Under the pieces are notes generated by a model. It made no database searches, was not told the DNA's origin, and saw only the letters and a list, made by a program, of their open reading frames with translations. 64,000 nucleotides of DNA from the NCBI GenBank assembly GCA_025529335.1, contig JAMYHX010000214.1, positions 1 to 64,000 on the forward strand, given 5' to 3'. How positions within the stretch are numbered: position 1 is the first letter of the stretch; each line of letters begins with the position of its first letter. The DNA is from Rhizopus sp. PT2906. Lineage: Eukaryota > Mucoromycota > Mucoromycetes > Mucorales > Rhizopodaceae. Made by a program: the position numbers and the translations under genes. Below are positions 9,668-21,566 of the stretch, one piece after another.

Positions 9668-12600
9668 ATGGAGGAAGAACAAAAGTCATTCAAAGAACTA
9701 AAGAACAAGTGGGCACAAATCGAAGGAGAACACGCACCGCCACCTATTCCGCCTAAACCGACTTATTTTTCACTAAACGGCACCAACAATAATAATGTAG
9801 CTATTCCGATAGCAGACGAGCATAAAAAAGATGTTTTAGTTACAGCAAAACCTGCCGATAACGACAAGACATCTTTATCACCACCAAAATATGATCCATT
9901 TAGCGAGTCTAGTGAGGATTATGATGATGAAGACGACGAAGACGACGAAGAAGATGAGATCGGAACCAATGTAGAGGATGAAGTAGACGATAGCTTAATA
10001 GAGCAAGTTCAAAAGACACATTTACATTATACAAAATTAGAAGAATCACGTTCCCCAAGTGTTCATGCTCAAGTGATGAATGATAAAAAATTAAAGAAAC
10101 CTCCTCCTCCTCCTCCTCCTAGTAAAAAATATCATAGTTCTTTACGCACTGTTTCAAACCCACCCAACCAAACACCTTCAAGTCCACAGACGCTAGTTCA
10201 ACCATCCATTAGCATGATTTCCTTTAATAATAAACCAGAGACAATAGCTCCACCCATTTTACCCCCGAGACCTGCTATACCACAACTTCCACCTAGACCC
10301 TCTCAATCCACCCTCGCTCGTGCACATACCATCGTCTCTCAACAACAATCCCCTCCTCAACAACAATCGATCCTCTCATCAGAACCTGAACAACAAGACA
10401 TACCAGATGAAAAAATGAACTTGAGACGTGCCAATACAGTCGCTGCTAAAAGAGCCATGTCAAGAAGTGAACTCTTGATGACGACTTCGATCTATCCCGA
10501 CTTTTCTCAGGCGACTCGAAACCCACCCTTTTTCATCGACCAAGACCATAAACTTTTTTCAACGATGCATAAAGGATCTCTGACGGCGATTATTGCAGCT
10601 CGAAATTTGATTGTCACAGGTGCCCACTTATTAAAGGTGTGGGATCTCTACACAGGAACGCCACTCAATATCATGTCAGACATCAGTCATCATAATGCTG
10701 GAAATAACAGTACGAATAACAACAACAATGAAAACGGAGATAAAGTAAGAGCCATGGTCGTCGCTCCATCGATATCTCCTACGGACCAAGGCAGATACAT
10801 CTGGATGGCTCGACAAGACTCAGGCCTATCCGTGCTGGACATAAGATTAGGCAAAGTACTTAGCAGACGAAATGACGTGCATCAGTCATCCATTACATTT
10901 TTGATGAGATATAGAAATTGTGAAATTTGGTCTATTGACGAAGCAGGTATCCTGAACGTTTGGGATCTCACAGCCAATGAGCATCCAGAAAATCCATTGA
11001 TCACAGCCATGCCTCGACGACACTTGGTCGCGCCGCATGCAACCTCGTGCACCATCGACGGCTCGAGACTGTGGATGTCTACCGGACGGACCTTATCCTA
11101 CTATGTTATTTCCAGCAGCTCACAGCATGAAGCATCACCATCCATTCGAATACCTAATGATTTAGGTAACATTACCAAGTTGATAACTGTGCCTTATCAT
11201 CCAGGTCAACTGTTTGCTTCACACGATGATGGTAAGATTAGTGTTTGGGATACAGAGACGATGGAAAGAAAACAAGTCATTACTGTCTCTCTTTATGGTA
11301 TCTGTACGATGGCATGTGTAGGCGAATACCATATTTGGGCTGGTTATAACACAGGCATGATTTATGTGTATGATACAAGACCAGAAAAGTGGGCTGTTGT
11401 CAAGATGTGGAAAGCGCACTCAGGAGCAGTGACTCAGTTGGTGGTAGATGAATCAGGCTTGATCATCGATGGCAAGAAAGGAAGGCTGCAAGTAGTGAGT
11501 GGTGATTCAAATGGTTATATTGGTGTCTGGGATGGTTTATTGACCGAACATTGGAAAGGTATACAAAAAAAAAAAAGAAAATAGCGTCTTTCTGAGCTTG
11601 TGCTTATTCTTGTTTTATTAGAATGTCAAATCTTAACAAGATCAAATGAGTACTGCACATATGATGAAGCCAAGATTATGATCTGTTCATGGAATATTGA
11701 TGCCAATAAACCAGAGAAATTAACCAAGGAGGATAACAACGAAGTAAGAAAGTGGTTGGGAGGCATGGAAGATCCTGATATTATCGTTGTTGGCATTCAA
11801 GAAATTGTAGATTTGGAATCAAAAAAGCAAACTGCTCGTAAAGACTTTATATTTATATCAATTTCAGTCACGTAACCTTCTTTTAAATAGGATCTCTATT
11901 TTTCAAGAAAAAGGTTGAAGAAGCAGAAGAAGTTTTAACGCATCGATATAAACTGTGGCATGATTATCTTGTTCGTGTCATTGGTGAAAATTATGGTGCT
12001 CATGCATATACTGTCATTAAAACGGAACATATGGTCGGACTGTTTAGCTGCATCTTTGTGAGAACGGTAGATATCGACCGAGTCATCAATGTTGAATCCA
12101 CTTGCGTAAAAACAGGCCTGAAAGTGATGAACAAGAGTATTCATGGAAATAAGGGAGGTGTTGCGATTCGGTTTGTCTATGACCATTCTTCTCTCTGCTT
12201 CGTAAACTGTCATCTGGCTGCCGGTCAATCTCATGTTCAACAACGTAATGCAGATGCTGAGGGAATTCTACAAACTGCTACATTTCAGCCTAGAGATTAT
12301 GTCGATGTCTTTAGTCATGGTGGTGACGGTAGCCTTATTCTGGATCATGAGTTCTGTTTCCTGAGTGGTGACCTGAATTATCGTATAAAGATGAATAGAA
12401 ACGATGTGCTAAGACTTCTTGCAAGCACAGATAAAGAAGCCGCCTGGGAAAAGTTACAACTAGAGGATCAGCTACTGAAACAAAAAATGAACAATCCGCT
12501 ATTCAAATTACTTCAATTTGAAGAAGCACTCATTCAATTTGATCCAACATACAAGTACGATCCAGGCACAGACTTTTATGACAGATCAGAAAAGAAACGT

Positions 12601-12924
12601 GTGCCTGCCTGGTGTGATCGAGTGTTGTATAAAGGGAAAAATATTCAAAATCTATATTATCGTCGACATGAAGCTAAGGCTTCCGATCACCGACCCATTT
12701 CAGCAGGATTTAGCGTAAGGACAAAGGTGACGGATCAGAAGAAACGTGATGTGTTATCTGCAAAAGTGGAAGAGGAATGGATTGAATATAAGACACAATA
12801 CATACAGGACAAGAAGGCGAGATATGTAGCAGATTATGAACGATGTTCATTAACGGACGCATTCAAATATCTTGAGAATACTAATTGGGATGTGACTGAA
12901 GCAGTTAGAAAAGTACTTACATAA
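9668..12924 (+). CDS. WD40-repeat inositol polyphosphate 5-phosphatase
   Basis: Three exons (9668-11558, 11622-11837, 11891-12924) encode 1046 aa with frame kept. Residues 1-270 are disordered: an acidic DDEDDEDDEED block, several poly-Pro stretches and Q-rich tracts. Residues about 290-630 form WD40 blades (LLKVWDLYTG, GILNVWDLT, GKISVWDTE). Residues about 645-960 are the catalytic 5-phosphatase domain, with the signature blocks FCFLSGDLNYRI and VPAWCDRVLYKG and the C-terminal SDHRPI. The last 35 residues (DAFKYLENTNWDVTEAVRKV) resemble a UBA-like helix bundle. The enzyme should remove the 5-phosphate from phosphoinositides such as PI(4,5)P2. Pro-rich segments suggest SH3 or profilin partners (inference). 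Confidence 0.9.
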
Positions 12925-13424
12925 TAATACAATAATAACAATAAAGCTAAAACATTACAGTAACAACTGTATACAACAAGTAAATAGATTTTCTGATAAA
13001 CACAAGCATCATTTTAAAAAGTATGTCAAAATGAAGAAAGTCGGTATTAAAAGGTTATTATTCTAGATTAAAGATTTGCATGAACTGCCTATTCTTGCCG
13101 CTAGCACACCATTTGACGCGCATATTGGTATACCAGCGGCAAGGCTAAAGGCATGACTTGCTTATCATTCTGTATACACCACATCTTAAGCTTCCATAAA
13201 ACAGGGATTCCTCTCCTGCTTATACTACACATGATCTTGGTCAAGAAGGCTGAAAAAAAAATGCACATATCGGTATTTTAATCAAAAAGGCTCTCATGGA
13301 GAAGCAGAACCAGTTCGTGCTGAGTCAGTAAGTAGGACAGAGGGAAATTTTGAAAAGCGCAATTAAAGCAAAACTATAAAAGGCTCTCCCCTCTCTCTCT
13401 CTTTTTCTTTTTTAAGCAGGAAAT
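12925..13424. other. Intergenic region
   Basis: No ORF of note. A 9-bp inverted pair (CTTGCCGCT and AGCGGCAAG) occurs at about 13095-13145. A CT-rich leader precedes the next ATG. Confidence 0.4.
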
Positions 13425-14386
13425 ATGACAGATATTCAGTTACCAAAAACAGACTTTGTCTTGCTTTCTATACCAGAACCTCACATATTGTTGGTTACTA
13501 TCAACAGAGAAAAACAATACAACGCTCTGAATGTCGCTGCTAATTGGGAACTTCACCACTTGTTCAACTGGGCAGAGGAGCAAGACTCTATTTGGTGTAT
13601 AATTGTATACTATTGATACAAGGCAAAGGGGAAAAAAATGAAATAGTGCTAACATAGACATATACATAGATCACAGGAAGTGGTTCAAAAGCTTTCTGTA
13701 CAGGTATGGATCTTGTCAGCGCTCATGAATCAAAGAAGAAAGATACTTCCAGTTTTGGCACTACCGATCTTCCTCCTACTGGATTTGGAGGTATCAGTAA
13801 TCGTCGCAAGAGTCGAAAGCCAATCATTGCTGCTGTCAATGGATTTGCTCTGGGTGGAGGTATGGAGATGGTGGTTTCCTGTAACATTGTTGTTGCAACC
13901 GAGAAATCCAAGTTTGGGTTACCAGAAGTGAAGCAAGGAGTTGTTATTGCTGCTGGTGGGCTGGCACGATTGGCACGATCAGTGAGTTATCAGGTTGCTT
14001 CTGAGCTCGTTCTGACAGGTCGTTTTATGGATGCCAAAGAGGCAAATAAACATGGACTTGTGAACGAAATTGTTTCGAATGATACTAATGTAGTTGATGC
14101 TGCTTTACAATGGGCAAAGAAGATCACAGCCAAGTAAGTCCAAGGTTGAAAAGATTGAGCACTAGAGCTAATTTGCATTGCATAACAAAGTTCACCTGAT
14201 GCTGTGTTTTTAACAAAACAAGGCCTTTTATTAAGTCTTGAGCTGGCCTCAGTGACAGACGCAACAGATGAATGGCTGCAAACACCAGAAGCAAAGGCGT
14301 GGAGAGAAGGCTATAACTTGGGAGAAGGATTAAAGGCCTTTTCAGAAAAAAGAAAGCCTCAATGGAAAATTCCGTCAAAGCTTTAA
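13425..14386 (+). CDS. Peroxisomal enoyl-CoA hydratase/isomerase family protein
   Basis: Three exons (13425-13604, 13670-14133, 14191-14386) encode 279 aa, in phase. Crotonase-fold features are clear: the oxyanion-hole regions around ITGSGSKAFCTGMDL and AAVNGFALGGGMEMV, and the two glutamates used by hydratases (in GGGMEM and in LPEVKQG). The protein ends in SKL, a canonical PTS1 signal, so it should work in peroxisomes, probably in fatty-acid beta-oxidation. The 3'ss of intron 1 is chosen at ACATAG because the nearer CAG puts the frame out. A dehalogenase or isomerase activity of the same superfamily cannot be excluded. Confidence 0.9.
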
Positions 14387-14464
14387 ACATGACAATAAAT
14401 CATTAAAAATAGTAAACTTGTAAAGTAAATGTTTTTTTTTAGTCTATGAGCTTATTATTTACAG

Positions 14465-16102
14465 CTAGATTAGCTTCATCTTTCTAGCGAATGTGAGTGA
14501 AAGAATAGCAAAAGCGACTAGACTGAACACTATCCAGAAAAAATAAATCAAGTTATCGTAGTCCTTTCCGGGTACTTTGACGTTCATTCCTTTAAAATCT
14601 ACTTTTTAGTCCCAATGCACTTTAAAGTTTTACAAACTTACCCCATAAGCCAGTAATGAGATTCATTGGTAACAAAATAGTAGCGAATATAGTCAAACGG
14701 CCGATCACATGGTTAGTAGAATTGGATGTTTGCGTCAGTTCGATAGACATGCGAGCCAAGTAGTTAGATTCTGATCTTGCAAGAACTGTTTCATAATGGT
14801 TTAGATTCTGAAGCATAGTCAAGATATGATCCTGAACATCTCCTAAATAGAGGCCGACATCAGGGTAAATACGCCCCATTTCCGCATCATTCGCTTCTTC
14901 CTCTAAGCTGTCACTTCGTACTGTACGCTCTTCAATACGCTTCATGAGTGCTTTAACCACCTCTGCTTTAGTACCAAGTAGTCTGACCATCTGAATCACT
15001 CTTTTTCTACAAGTGCCTATCCTTAAAACCATATCTGTTTGATCTGTCTTGTATAACAAAACCAAGTCATCAATCGTGTCTACTTCAGACTCTATTTGCT
15101 GAATCATAGGCGCAAAGCTATCTGTTATTTCGTCCATGATAGCATAGTTTATCCAATCAGGAACCACTTCGATATAATCCTGTAATTGAATCACTCTTTC
15201 TAATACATGTTCTGTATGAGGCACATGTCCAAAATGAAACTTATAAAGATCAATGTCTGTGAAATAGCAATAATGAAAATCACTTACTGTTAATATGTGA
15301 CGCTTGGATATTATATTATAAAACGTCATTGGTTTAAGTTGATAATTGTCATGTAAAAATGCACGATAACATATAAATATATAGCGCCTAAAAACATCAC
15401 ATTTTTCGCGTATTTCATGTGCCATGATATCCTCTGTGGTTAGCGGATGGATATGGAATATCTACTTATAAGAAAAGAGTATATCAGATTATCCTATTTT
15501 TTATAGCTCTATTGTATATATGTCTCTACTTTGCTAATAGCCTTCATTTCTGCCAATGAGGGAGAAGTAATATCAATCCAGAAATTTTCCTTCAATAACA
15601 ACTGCTCGACTGTCAGATGTGGTGGCAATTTTAACTCTAGCAATGATTTGCCTCGAATGATGCCTGTATCTGGATGAAAGTACATGTAGCGGTCTTCTTT
15701 GCTGTCTTCTACTATATGATGATTGTCACCATATAGGCTCAACTTTTTTTTTGTTTGCTTTGTTGGTTGATAATGTTGCGTCATGGATGAGTGCATGTCG
15801 ATATCTGTAAACCAAGAAGATAACGCGTTCACATTGATACTGTTGTTTTGAAAGCTACTATGTCCATTGTGTTTTCTCGGAGGAGGAGAAAAGGCAGCCG
15901 TGGTTGTGGAGGAAATAGAACTACTAATGGGTCGCTTTGTGGGAAAACAGATATCTTGTTCTGCCTCGATTGATCGATCAAACAATTTATCCAAATCCTT
16001 TGGATCAGTGGTTAACAATAAGCTACTACCAGCATTTCCTTTAATGGACTGGTCGCACGCATTCTCTGTATGAGGTGGATAATAAGGAAAACTTGGGTCC
16101 AT
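14465..16102 (-). CDS. CorA-family magnesium transporter
   Basis: Four exons (16102-15530, 15461-15288, 15239-14642, 14589-14465) encode 489 aa. The third intron must be spliced to create the diagnostic GMN motif: the joined sequence reads LITGLWGMNVKVPG. Intron 2 (48 bp) is placed so that the product reads ILTFHFGHVPHT, a conserved CorA strand. N-terminal 190 residues are low-complexity and Ser/Thr-rich, as in Alr1-type fungal proteins. The cytoplasmic domain is followed by two C-terminal membrane segments (around TIFATILLPMNLITGLW and YFFWIVFSLVAFAILSL). The family imports Mg2+ across the plasma membrane as a pentamer. Confidence 0.88.
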
Positions 16103-16138
16103 TTGAGATTTGAAGGTATAAACAAAAGATAAAAGCAC

Positions 16139-17296
16139 AAAAAGAAAGGTCGCTTATTAATTCGTACACACAGAAGAATAAAGAAATAGGAGAAGCTTGA
16201 AGCATTTTTTTCTGTAAGCAAAAAAGGGGAGACCTAAACATAAGGAGCATATATTGCCCCCCCCCCTTTATTGACAAATTCTCTCCGTTCTAAACCGAAT
16301 AAATAAAGCATCTTTTATACAAGGACTATCTTCTGATAAAAAAAAGGGACTTTATCAATCCTTAACAAAAATCAATGATTTGTCCCATGCCTGATATACA
16401 AAGCTTTCGTTACTAGTATACGCTCTCTTTCTCTCAGATATCGTAGCATTGCGTTGTTTTGGGCGTAATGATGCATAAAGTTGTGTGCTATCGGTAGCAC
16501 TTGATTATATACAGTTGTTCATCAAGTATGCAGTCAATAAGAAAGTAGGAACTTCAATGTCTCGGATTCTCTTGCCTCCTAGATATTCGCCTAAGCCAAA
16601 TTTGTTATACATTATATATGCTTTCGCTGTACATGATTTGACCTTCTTATATACAGACAATATATCATTTAAGTAAGGTTGCGACTATTCCTTGAGTGAG
16701 AAATATATGAAGCTATATGTATCCTCACGTATATCATTATCTATCACGCTCCCTCATCAAAAGAGTACGGAAAGAGGGTCATGGAGAGTTATTCTTATGG
16801 AAAGAGCGCTATTCAAATAGTAACTGATTATAATCAAACCCTAATGGAGGAAGTCCAGTCGTCATTTGCTATTTGAAAATTGCTTCCAATCAGGGTATAC
16901 AAGCTCTTTTTTTGGCAATGATTTGAATAAAGGGTAATAGTCTTCTACCCAATTCTTTGTCATACTCCTCTGTTCCCAAAATATCCTGCAAGATCATCGA
17001 AGCTTCCATATCGGTTGCAGGCAAGAAGAAGTTCAAAGGTTAAGCACACGTTGAACTGCCTGGCTTATGTATGGACTTGGACGTCAACACAGCCTGCCAT
17101 ATTCAAGACTATGGATGAGTTGCCTATGCAGTCCATTCAGGACAAGACTATGTCCAGTAAATACATACTCGCATTCGCCCTATATTCATATCAATATTCG
17201 CCAATGACGGCAAGCGTATCTTCTTACGATAAGTGAACATTAAGTCCAAGAAGACTATGATAAACTCACAGATGCAGTCAGTCTATTGCTATCCGC
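16139..17296. other. Gene-poor, probably decayed repeat DNA
   Basis: Includes a C9-10 run at about 16258 and several short frames (16485-16676, 17015-17236) with no recognisable content. Since a LINE relic follows directly, this is likely worn transposon sequence, but I cannot align it. Confidence 0.3.
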
Positions 17297-17542
17297 TTTT
17301 ATAAACAGATAGTCTAGGACGAATTGGAATATGGCTTTGCTATCAGCAAGGCTAGTTCTCTTTTGTTCGCCAAGCTAGAGGACGTCGAAAATACGTGCCT
17401 GTACCGGCTATTTGGTGGATCGTGCAGATTCTCTGTAAGGATGAATGTCGAAAAAATTATTAACAATGAACAAAGCGTACCCATATACTACAAGCACAAC
17501 TCATCTCATACTCATTGCTATTATCGGTTGACGCTATTTTGA
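17297..17542 (+). pseudogene. Relic of a non-LTR retrotransposon reverse transcriptase
   Basis: Read in one frame from 17297, the piece gives FYKQIV, a TAG stop, then DELEYGFAISKASSLLFAKL and ENTCLYRLFGGS. This is the pattern of the RT C-terminal region of fungal LINEs (a VRPxLEYGLAI-type strand followed by LExxQxxCLRxIFGG). The stop sits where the family usually has Arg. Nothing of the catalytic YxDD region is legible upstream. The match is from pattern memory only. Confidence 0.4.
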
Positions 17543-18354
17543 CTTGTCTACTGCCGCATATATGCCTTTCAACTAGTCACTCTTAGATTTAACCTTTTGG
17601 TTACCATTTGAAACCAACGTATGGGCTGGCGTCTTGATTGATTACCCGGTGTGGTCAAACGGCTTTCTTTTATAAAGCAACATGTTATCTATTGCCTTGG
17701 TATGCATTGCCGTCTACAAATACCGGAGTCTATTATTAACCTTTTATATAAGCTTCTAAACCGTCTTCATTTCAAGTTGGCCATATCTTGGTATATCATA
17801 TAACTCATGATCTGTACTATTTTAAACGAGATTGATTCACTACCAGCTAATCCCGGGGGCAAAGACTGCTTAAATGGTCACCTTCTGACACTTGACTCAT
17901 AATGTTCCCTTTGGCCTAAGTATTTTTTTTTTTTTTTACTCAATCATTATATTGGACTGGCCACATCAAAAACAGGATGTAATAAAGCACCACATACCCG
18001 TAATGGTTCTCTTAATGTTTGACTTTCATCGCAGACTAAATGTTGAACTACAAGTTGATTATATTATAATTAATGATACCTTGCTGCGCTAGATTAATCA
18101 GCATTATTAATATCGATTAAAAGCAACGATAGTCACAAGATTTTTAATTATTCCTTCTCTTTTGCGTCTTTTTCTTTCTTCTTCTTTTCAAACGCTTCCA
18201 AATGCTTGCAAACACAGTCAATATGGCTAAAATCATTCATGTCTTACAAATTACACTTAAAAACCAATAAAAACCGTGTAACTCCGCCAATAACTGTTAT
18301 TTCGTTTGTTGCATAAACTATCCAATCACCTTTCAACACACAACCGACTTAAAA
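17543..18354. other. Gene-free stretch upstream of PDI
   Basis: No convincing gene. Near its right end there are two CCAAT boxes (about 18295 and 18322) that probably belong to the PDI promoter. I see no clear UPRE or ERSE. Confidence 0.35.
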
Positions 18355-18365
18355 TATATAAAATA
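18355..18365 (+). promoter_or_regulatory. TATA box of the PDI gene
   Basis: TATATAAAATA lies about 70 bp upstream of the PDI start codon, downstream of two CCAAT boxes. Confidence 0.45.
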
Positions 18366-18431
18366 AGCTTTTTTTGAAAAAAACATAAATGCTACGGTAT
18401 TCCCTCTTCTTTTTCTTTTCACACTTCTTCA

Positions 18432-19990
18432 ATGGTTAAAAAGTCCTTCTTGCTGGCTGCTATCGCTACCACTTTCTCTGCTCTTACGCACACTGTCTTG
18501 GCCGATAGTGACGTTCTCTCCTTGACCGACAAAACTTTTGATCAAAACGTCTTGGGTCAAGACCTTATGCTTGTCGAATTCTTTGCTCCTTGGTGTGGTC
18601 ACTGCAAAGCTTTGGGTAAGTCATATTTTGGATGAGGGTAGGATGATTTACTAACATCTATATAGCTCCTGAATACGAAAAGGCTGCCACAACACTCAAG
18701 GCCAAAAACATTCCTCTTGCCAAGGTGGACTGTACTGAAAATGAAGATCTCTGTCAAAAGCACGATGTTCGTGGCTATCCTACTTTGAAGGTCTTTAGAA
18801 AAGGTGAACCTGCCGAATATAAGGGTGCTCGTAAGGCAGACGGTATTGTCAGTTATATGGAAAAGCAAGCTTTACCTTCTGTCACTGAAGTCACCGCCAG
18901 CAATTTTGATGAATTCAAAAAGACAGACCGTGTTGTCATTGTCGCTTATGCTAAAGATGACGCCTCCAAGGAAACTTTCCAAGCTCTTGCTGATAAGAAC
19001 CGTGAGAACTTTGTCTTTGGTCTTGTCACTGATGAAGCTGTTGCCAAGGAACACAAAGTCACCGAATTTCCCTCTCTTGTAGTCTATACCCAATTCGATG
19101 ATGAAAGCACCTTCACCAAGCCAGGTGAATTCAAGTACGATGAACTTTTAGAATTTATCAAGGTCAACTCTGTTCCTCTTTTGGACGAAATTGATGCTTC
19201 AAACTTCCAAACCTATGCCGAAACCGGTTTACCTATCGCTTACCTCTTCCACGATAATGAAGAATCCAAGAATACGATTGTCAAGGAAGCCAAAGCTTTG
19301 GCCGAGAAATACAAGGGAAAGATCAACTTTGTCCATATCGATGCTAAAAAATATGGTGGTCACGCTGACAATGTTGGATTGAAGCAACAATTCCCTGCTT
19401 TCTCTATCCAACACTTGGACAATGGCGCCAAGTTCCCTCTTGACCAAACCTTGGCTGTGACTCGTGAAAACTTGGAACGCTTCGTTGATGATTACGTTGC
19501 TGGCAAGGTCAAGCCTCATGTCAAGTCTGCTGAACCTCCTACTGAAAACAATGGTCCTGTCAAGGTTGTCGTTGCCTCTCAATTCAAGGATATCGTCCTC
19601 GACAAGTCCAAGGATGTCTTCCTCGAAGTCTATGCTCCATGGTGTGGATACTGTAAGAAATTGGAACCCATTTGGACTCAATTGGGTCAAGTTGTCTCTC
19701 AAAACGCCGCTGACTCTGTTGTCATTGCCAAGATGGACGGTACTGAAAATGACATTCCTGAAGAAGGTGGATTTGATGTTACCGGATTCCCTACTTTGAA
19801 GTTCTTCCAAGCCGAAACCAACAAGTTGATTGATTATGAAGGCGATCGTTCTATGGAAGATCTCGTCAAGTTTTTGAATGAACACAACAGTAAGGGTCTC
19901 AAGTTTGAAGTTCCTGAAGAAAAGAAGGAAGAAGAAAAGAAGGACGAAAAGAAGGATGATGAAGCTACTAGTGCTCATGATGAATTGTAA
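18432..19990 (+). CDS. PDI1: Protein disulfide-isomerase
   Basis: Two exons (18432-18615, 18666-19990) encode 502 aa. An N-terminal signal peptide (MVKKSFLLAAIATTFSAL) and a C-terminal HDEL place it in the ER lumen. Domain order is a-b-b'-a': the first active site is APWCGHC and the second is APWCGYC, at residues about 55 and 400. The C-terminus is an acidic/Lys-rich tail (EKKEEEKKDEKKDD). Role: forms and reshuffles disulfides in secretory proteins. The codon use is markedly more biased (GTC, ACC, AAG) than in neighbours, as expected for an abundant protein. The long antisense frame across this gene is a shadow. The CGYC second site is a variation on the usual CGHC. Confidence 0.96.
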
Positions 19991-20173
19991 ATTTTCCTAT
20001 AACAAAGCATACCATATTTCCCCCCCCCAACACACACATCACTTTTTCTCTCTCTTTCTTGATGAAATAACTTAATAAAATTGGCATTGTAACAATACAA
20101 GTTTTTTTAAGGGGTAACAAAAAAATAACTGTGTGCTGCATTGATATGTGAAACAATCATTTATTTAAGATAA

Positions 20174-20976
20174 TTAAGCTGTAACAGCCTTCTTTGGTTT
20201 CTTGGTTGTCTTTTTGGTCGTCTTCTTCTTTTTGGCGACTGTGTGCTTCTTGGTGGTTGTATGCTTCTTTTTCTTGTGGCTAGCAGCAACGGGCTTTGGA
20301 ATTGAATGGCAACGCACGTATTCTCCCTTGTCCTGCTCACTGGGGTAGCCGATACAAACAGCTGAGGCGGTACCCTTCTTGGTGGTCTTGGTCTTTTTGG
20401 TTGTCTTTTTAGTCGTCTTTTTAGTCGTCTTTTTAGTCGTCTTTTTAGTTGTTGTCTTTGTATGCTTTGAAGCGTTCTTGATGGTGATATAGCCTACAAA
20501 ATATTAGAGTTCTACACTGATTTTCTCTTGTTGAAGGATATACCTTGGAAAGAAAGATCCTTTGCATTAGGACCAGCTTCAAGAACACTATAGATGATAG
20601 ATAAATATGATGTTTCGTTTCTTGGCAATCTATTTACTATTTCTTTGGCTTGATATCCTTAGGAATCGTCCACTTGTAAGTTCCAAGAGAAGCATCAACG
20701 TTATCAGCAATGACACCATCAACATTTAAAGAAGATGCCTTTCCGGAAGCGTATTGAAGACGAATAGGGCCAGCTGATTTATCATTAACATGCCTAAGTT
20801 GTCTATGAATATAAAGAAGTTGTTGAATAAAAGCAATTTTACCACTTGATATCAACGGTAGATCCTGCTTCATAAACAGCATTGACTTTAGGAGAAGTGA
20901 TCTGAACAGAGCTAGCAAGTACCAAATCTAATGCGGCAGTAAGAGATAAAAAAATGAGAGAAGATTTATTGACCAT
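20174..20976 (-). CDS. Secreted Kre9/Knh1-like protein with Lys-Thr repeats
   Basis: Four exons (20976-20843, 20793-20638, 20587-20544, 20493-20174) encode 217 aa in phase. A signal peptide (MVNKSSLIFLSLTAALDLVL) precedes a small beta domain of about 100 residues resembling the N-terminal domain shared by Kre9/Knh1 and Ser-Thr-rich wall proteins (ITSPKVNAVYEAGSTVDIKW, then IRLQYASG, YKWTIP). The second half is highly basic: tandem KTTKK units, a short Cys-containing island (AVCIGYPSEQ, VRCHS) and a second Lys/Thr block. No GPI-type hydrophobic tail is present. Probable role: cell wall or extracellular, binding anionic polymers (inference). The repeat number is likely variable. Confidence 0.75.
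20403..20450 (-). repeat. 12-bp minisatellite coding for TTKK units
   Basis: Four head-to-tail copies of a 12-bp unit (GTCTTTTTAGTC on the plus strand, last copy one base different) lie inside exon 4 of the secreted Lys/Thr protein. Diverged copies flank it. The period is a multiple of three, so copy changes keep the frame. Confidence 0.85.
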
Positions 20977-21566
20977 TTTAATAAAGGAGTGGAAAGTGGG
21001 GATAAAAGAGAGGTAAAAAGCGTAGAGATGGAAGATAGTTGAATAGTCTTTATTGAGGTCCTGTCACACAAGTTCAAATTTCATAATAAATTTAGTGAAA
21101 CAGCAGAGCACGTACTCGGTTACCATAACAATGCAAAGTCGATCTTCTTCATAATTTATAGAAAATTATACGCTTAACCTCCCCCCCCTTCTCCTCCATT
21201 TCGCTTCATTTGAACTCATTCTTTAAAAAGGGAACCAACGCGCACCCCTCGGATGGATGACAATCGGAATTGATTGAAGCAAGATAAGATTGATTTAAAG
21301 CATCCTTTTATCACGAGAGACAGAGCTCTGCACATTAGATTCCCATTATGGGAAGACACCTTAATCTAAAGAAGCATCAGAATGGGGGAGTAATTATTCT
21401 AGCAAACAGGTTAAATACTAAAAAAGGATGCCTCTCTTTTGTTTTATTTGGATATAATAAAAAAAATCAGTTACGCCTTTTCTTTATTAAACATAAGTAC
21501 AATGAAGGGGGAATGAAAACAGGATTTTACAAGATGAAAGATAAATTTCATATGGAACATATATAA
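20977..21566. other. Intergenic region
   Basis: Promoter side of the secreted Lys/Thr gene and 3' side of the cytidylyltransferase gene. A C-run occurs at about 21181. The plus-strand frame 21348-21566 has no supporting features. Confidence 0.35.

Noticed and set aside
13095..13145. 9-bp inverted repeat as a transposon end or terminator
   Set aside because: Arms too short and no target duplication; chance is adequate.
16485..16676. 63-codon frame in the gene desert
   Set aside because: No domain, no promoter, and composition like the surrounding non-coding DNA.
18801..19082. Second frame inside PDI read as a small Lys/Leu-rich protein
   Set aside because: Out-of-frame shadow; the PDI frame is certain.
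19229..19978. 249-codon open frame antisense to PDI
   Set aside because: It is a shadow of the biased codon use of PDI (third-position C gives few stops on the opposite strand). No domain or promoter.
21348..21566. 72-codon plus-strand frame
   Set aside because: Ends at the stop of ECT1 on the other strand, Lys/Asn-rich and with no features.
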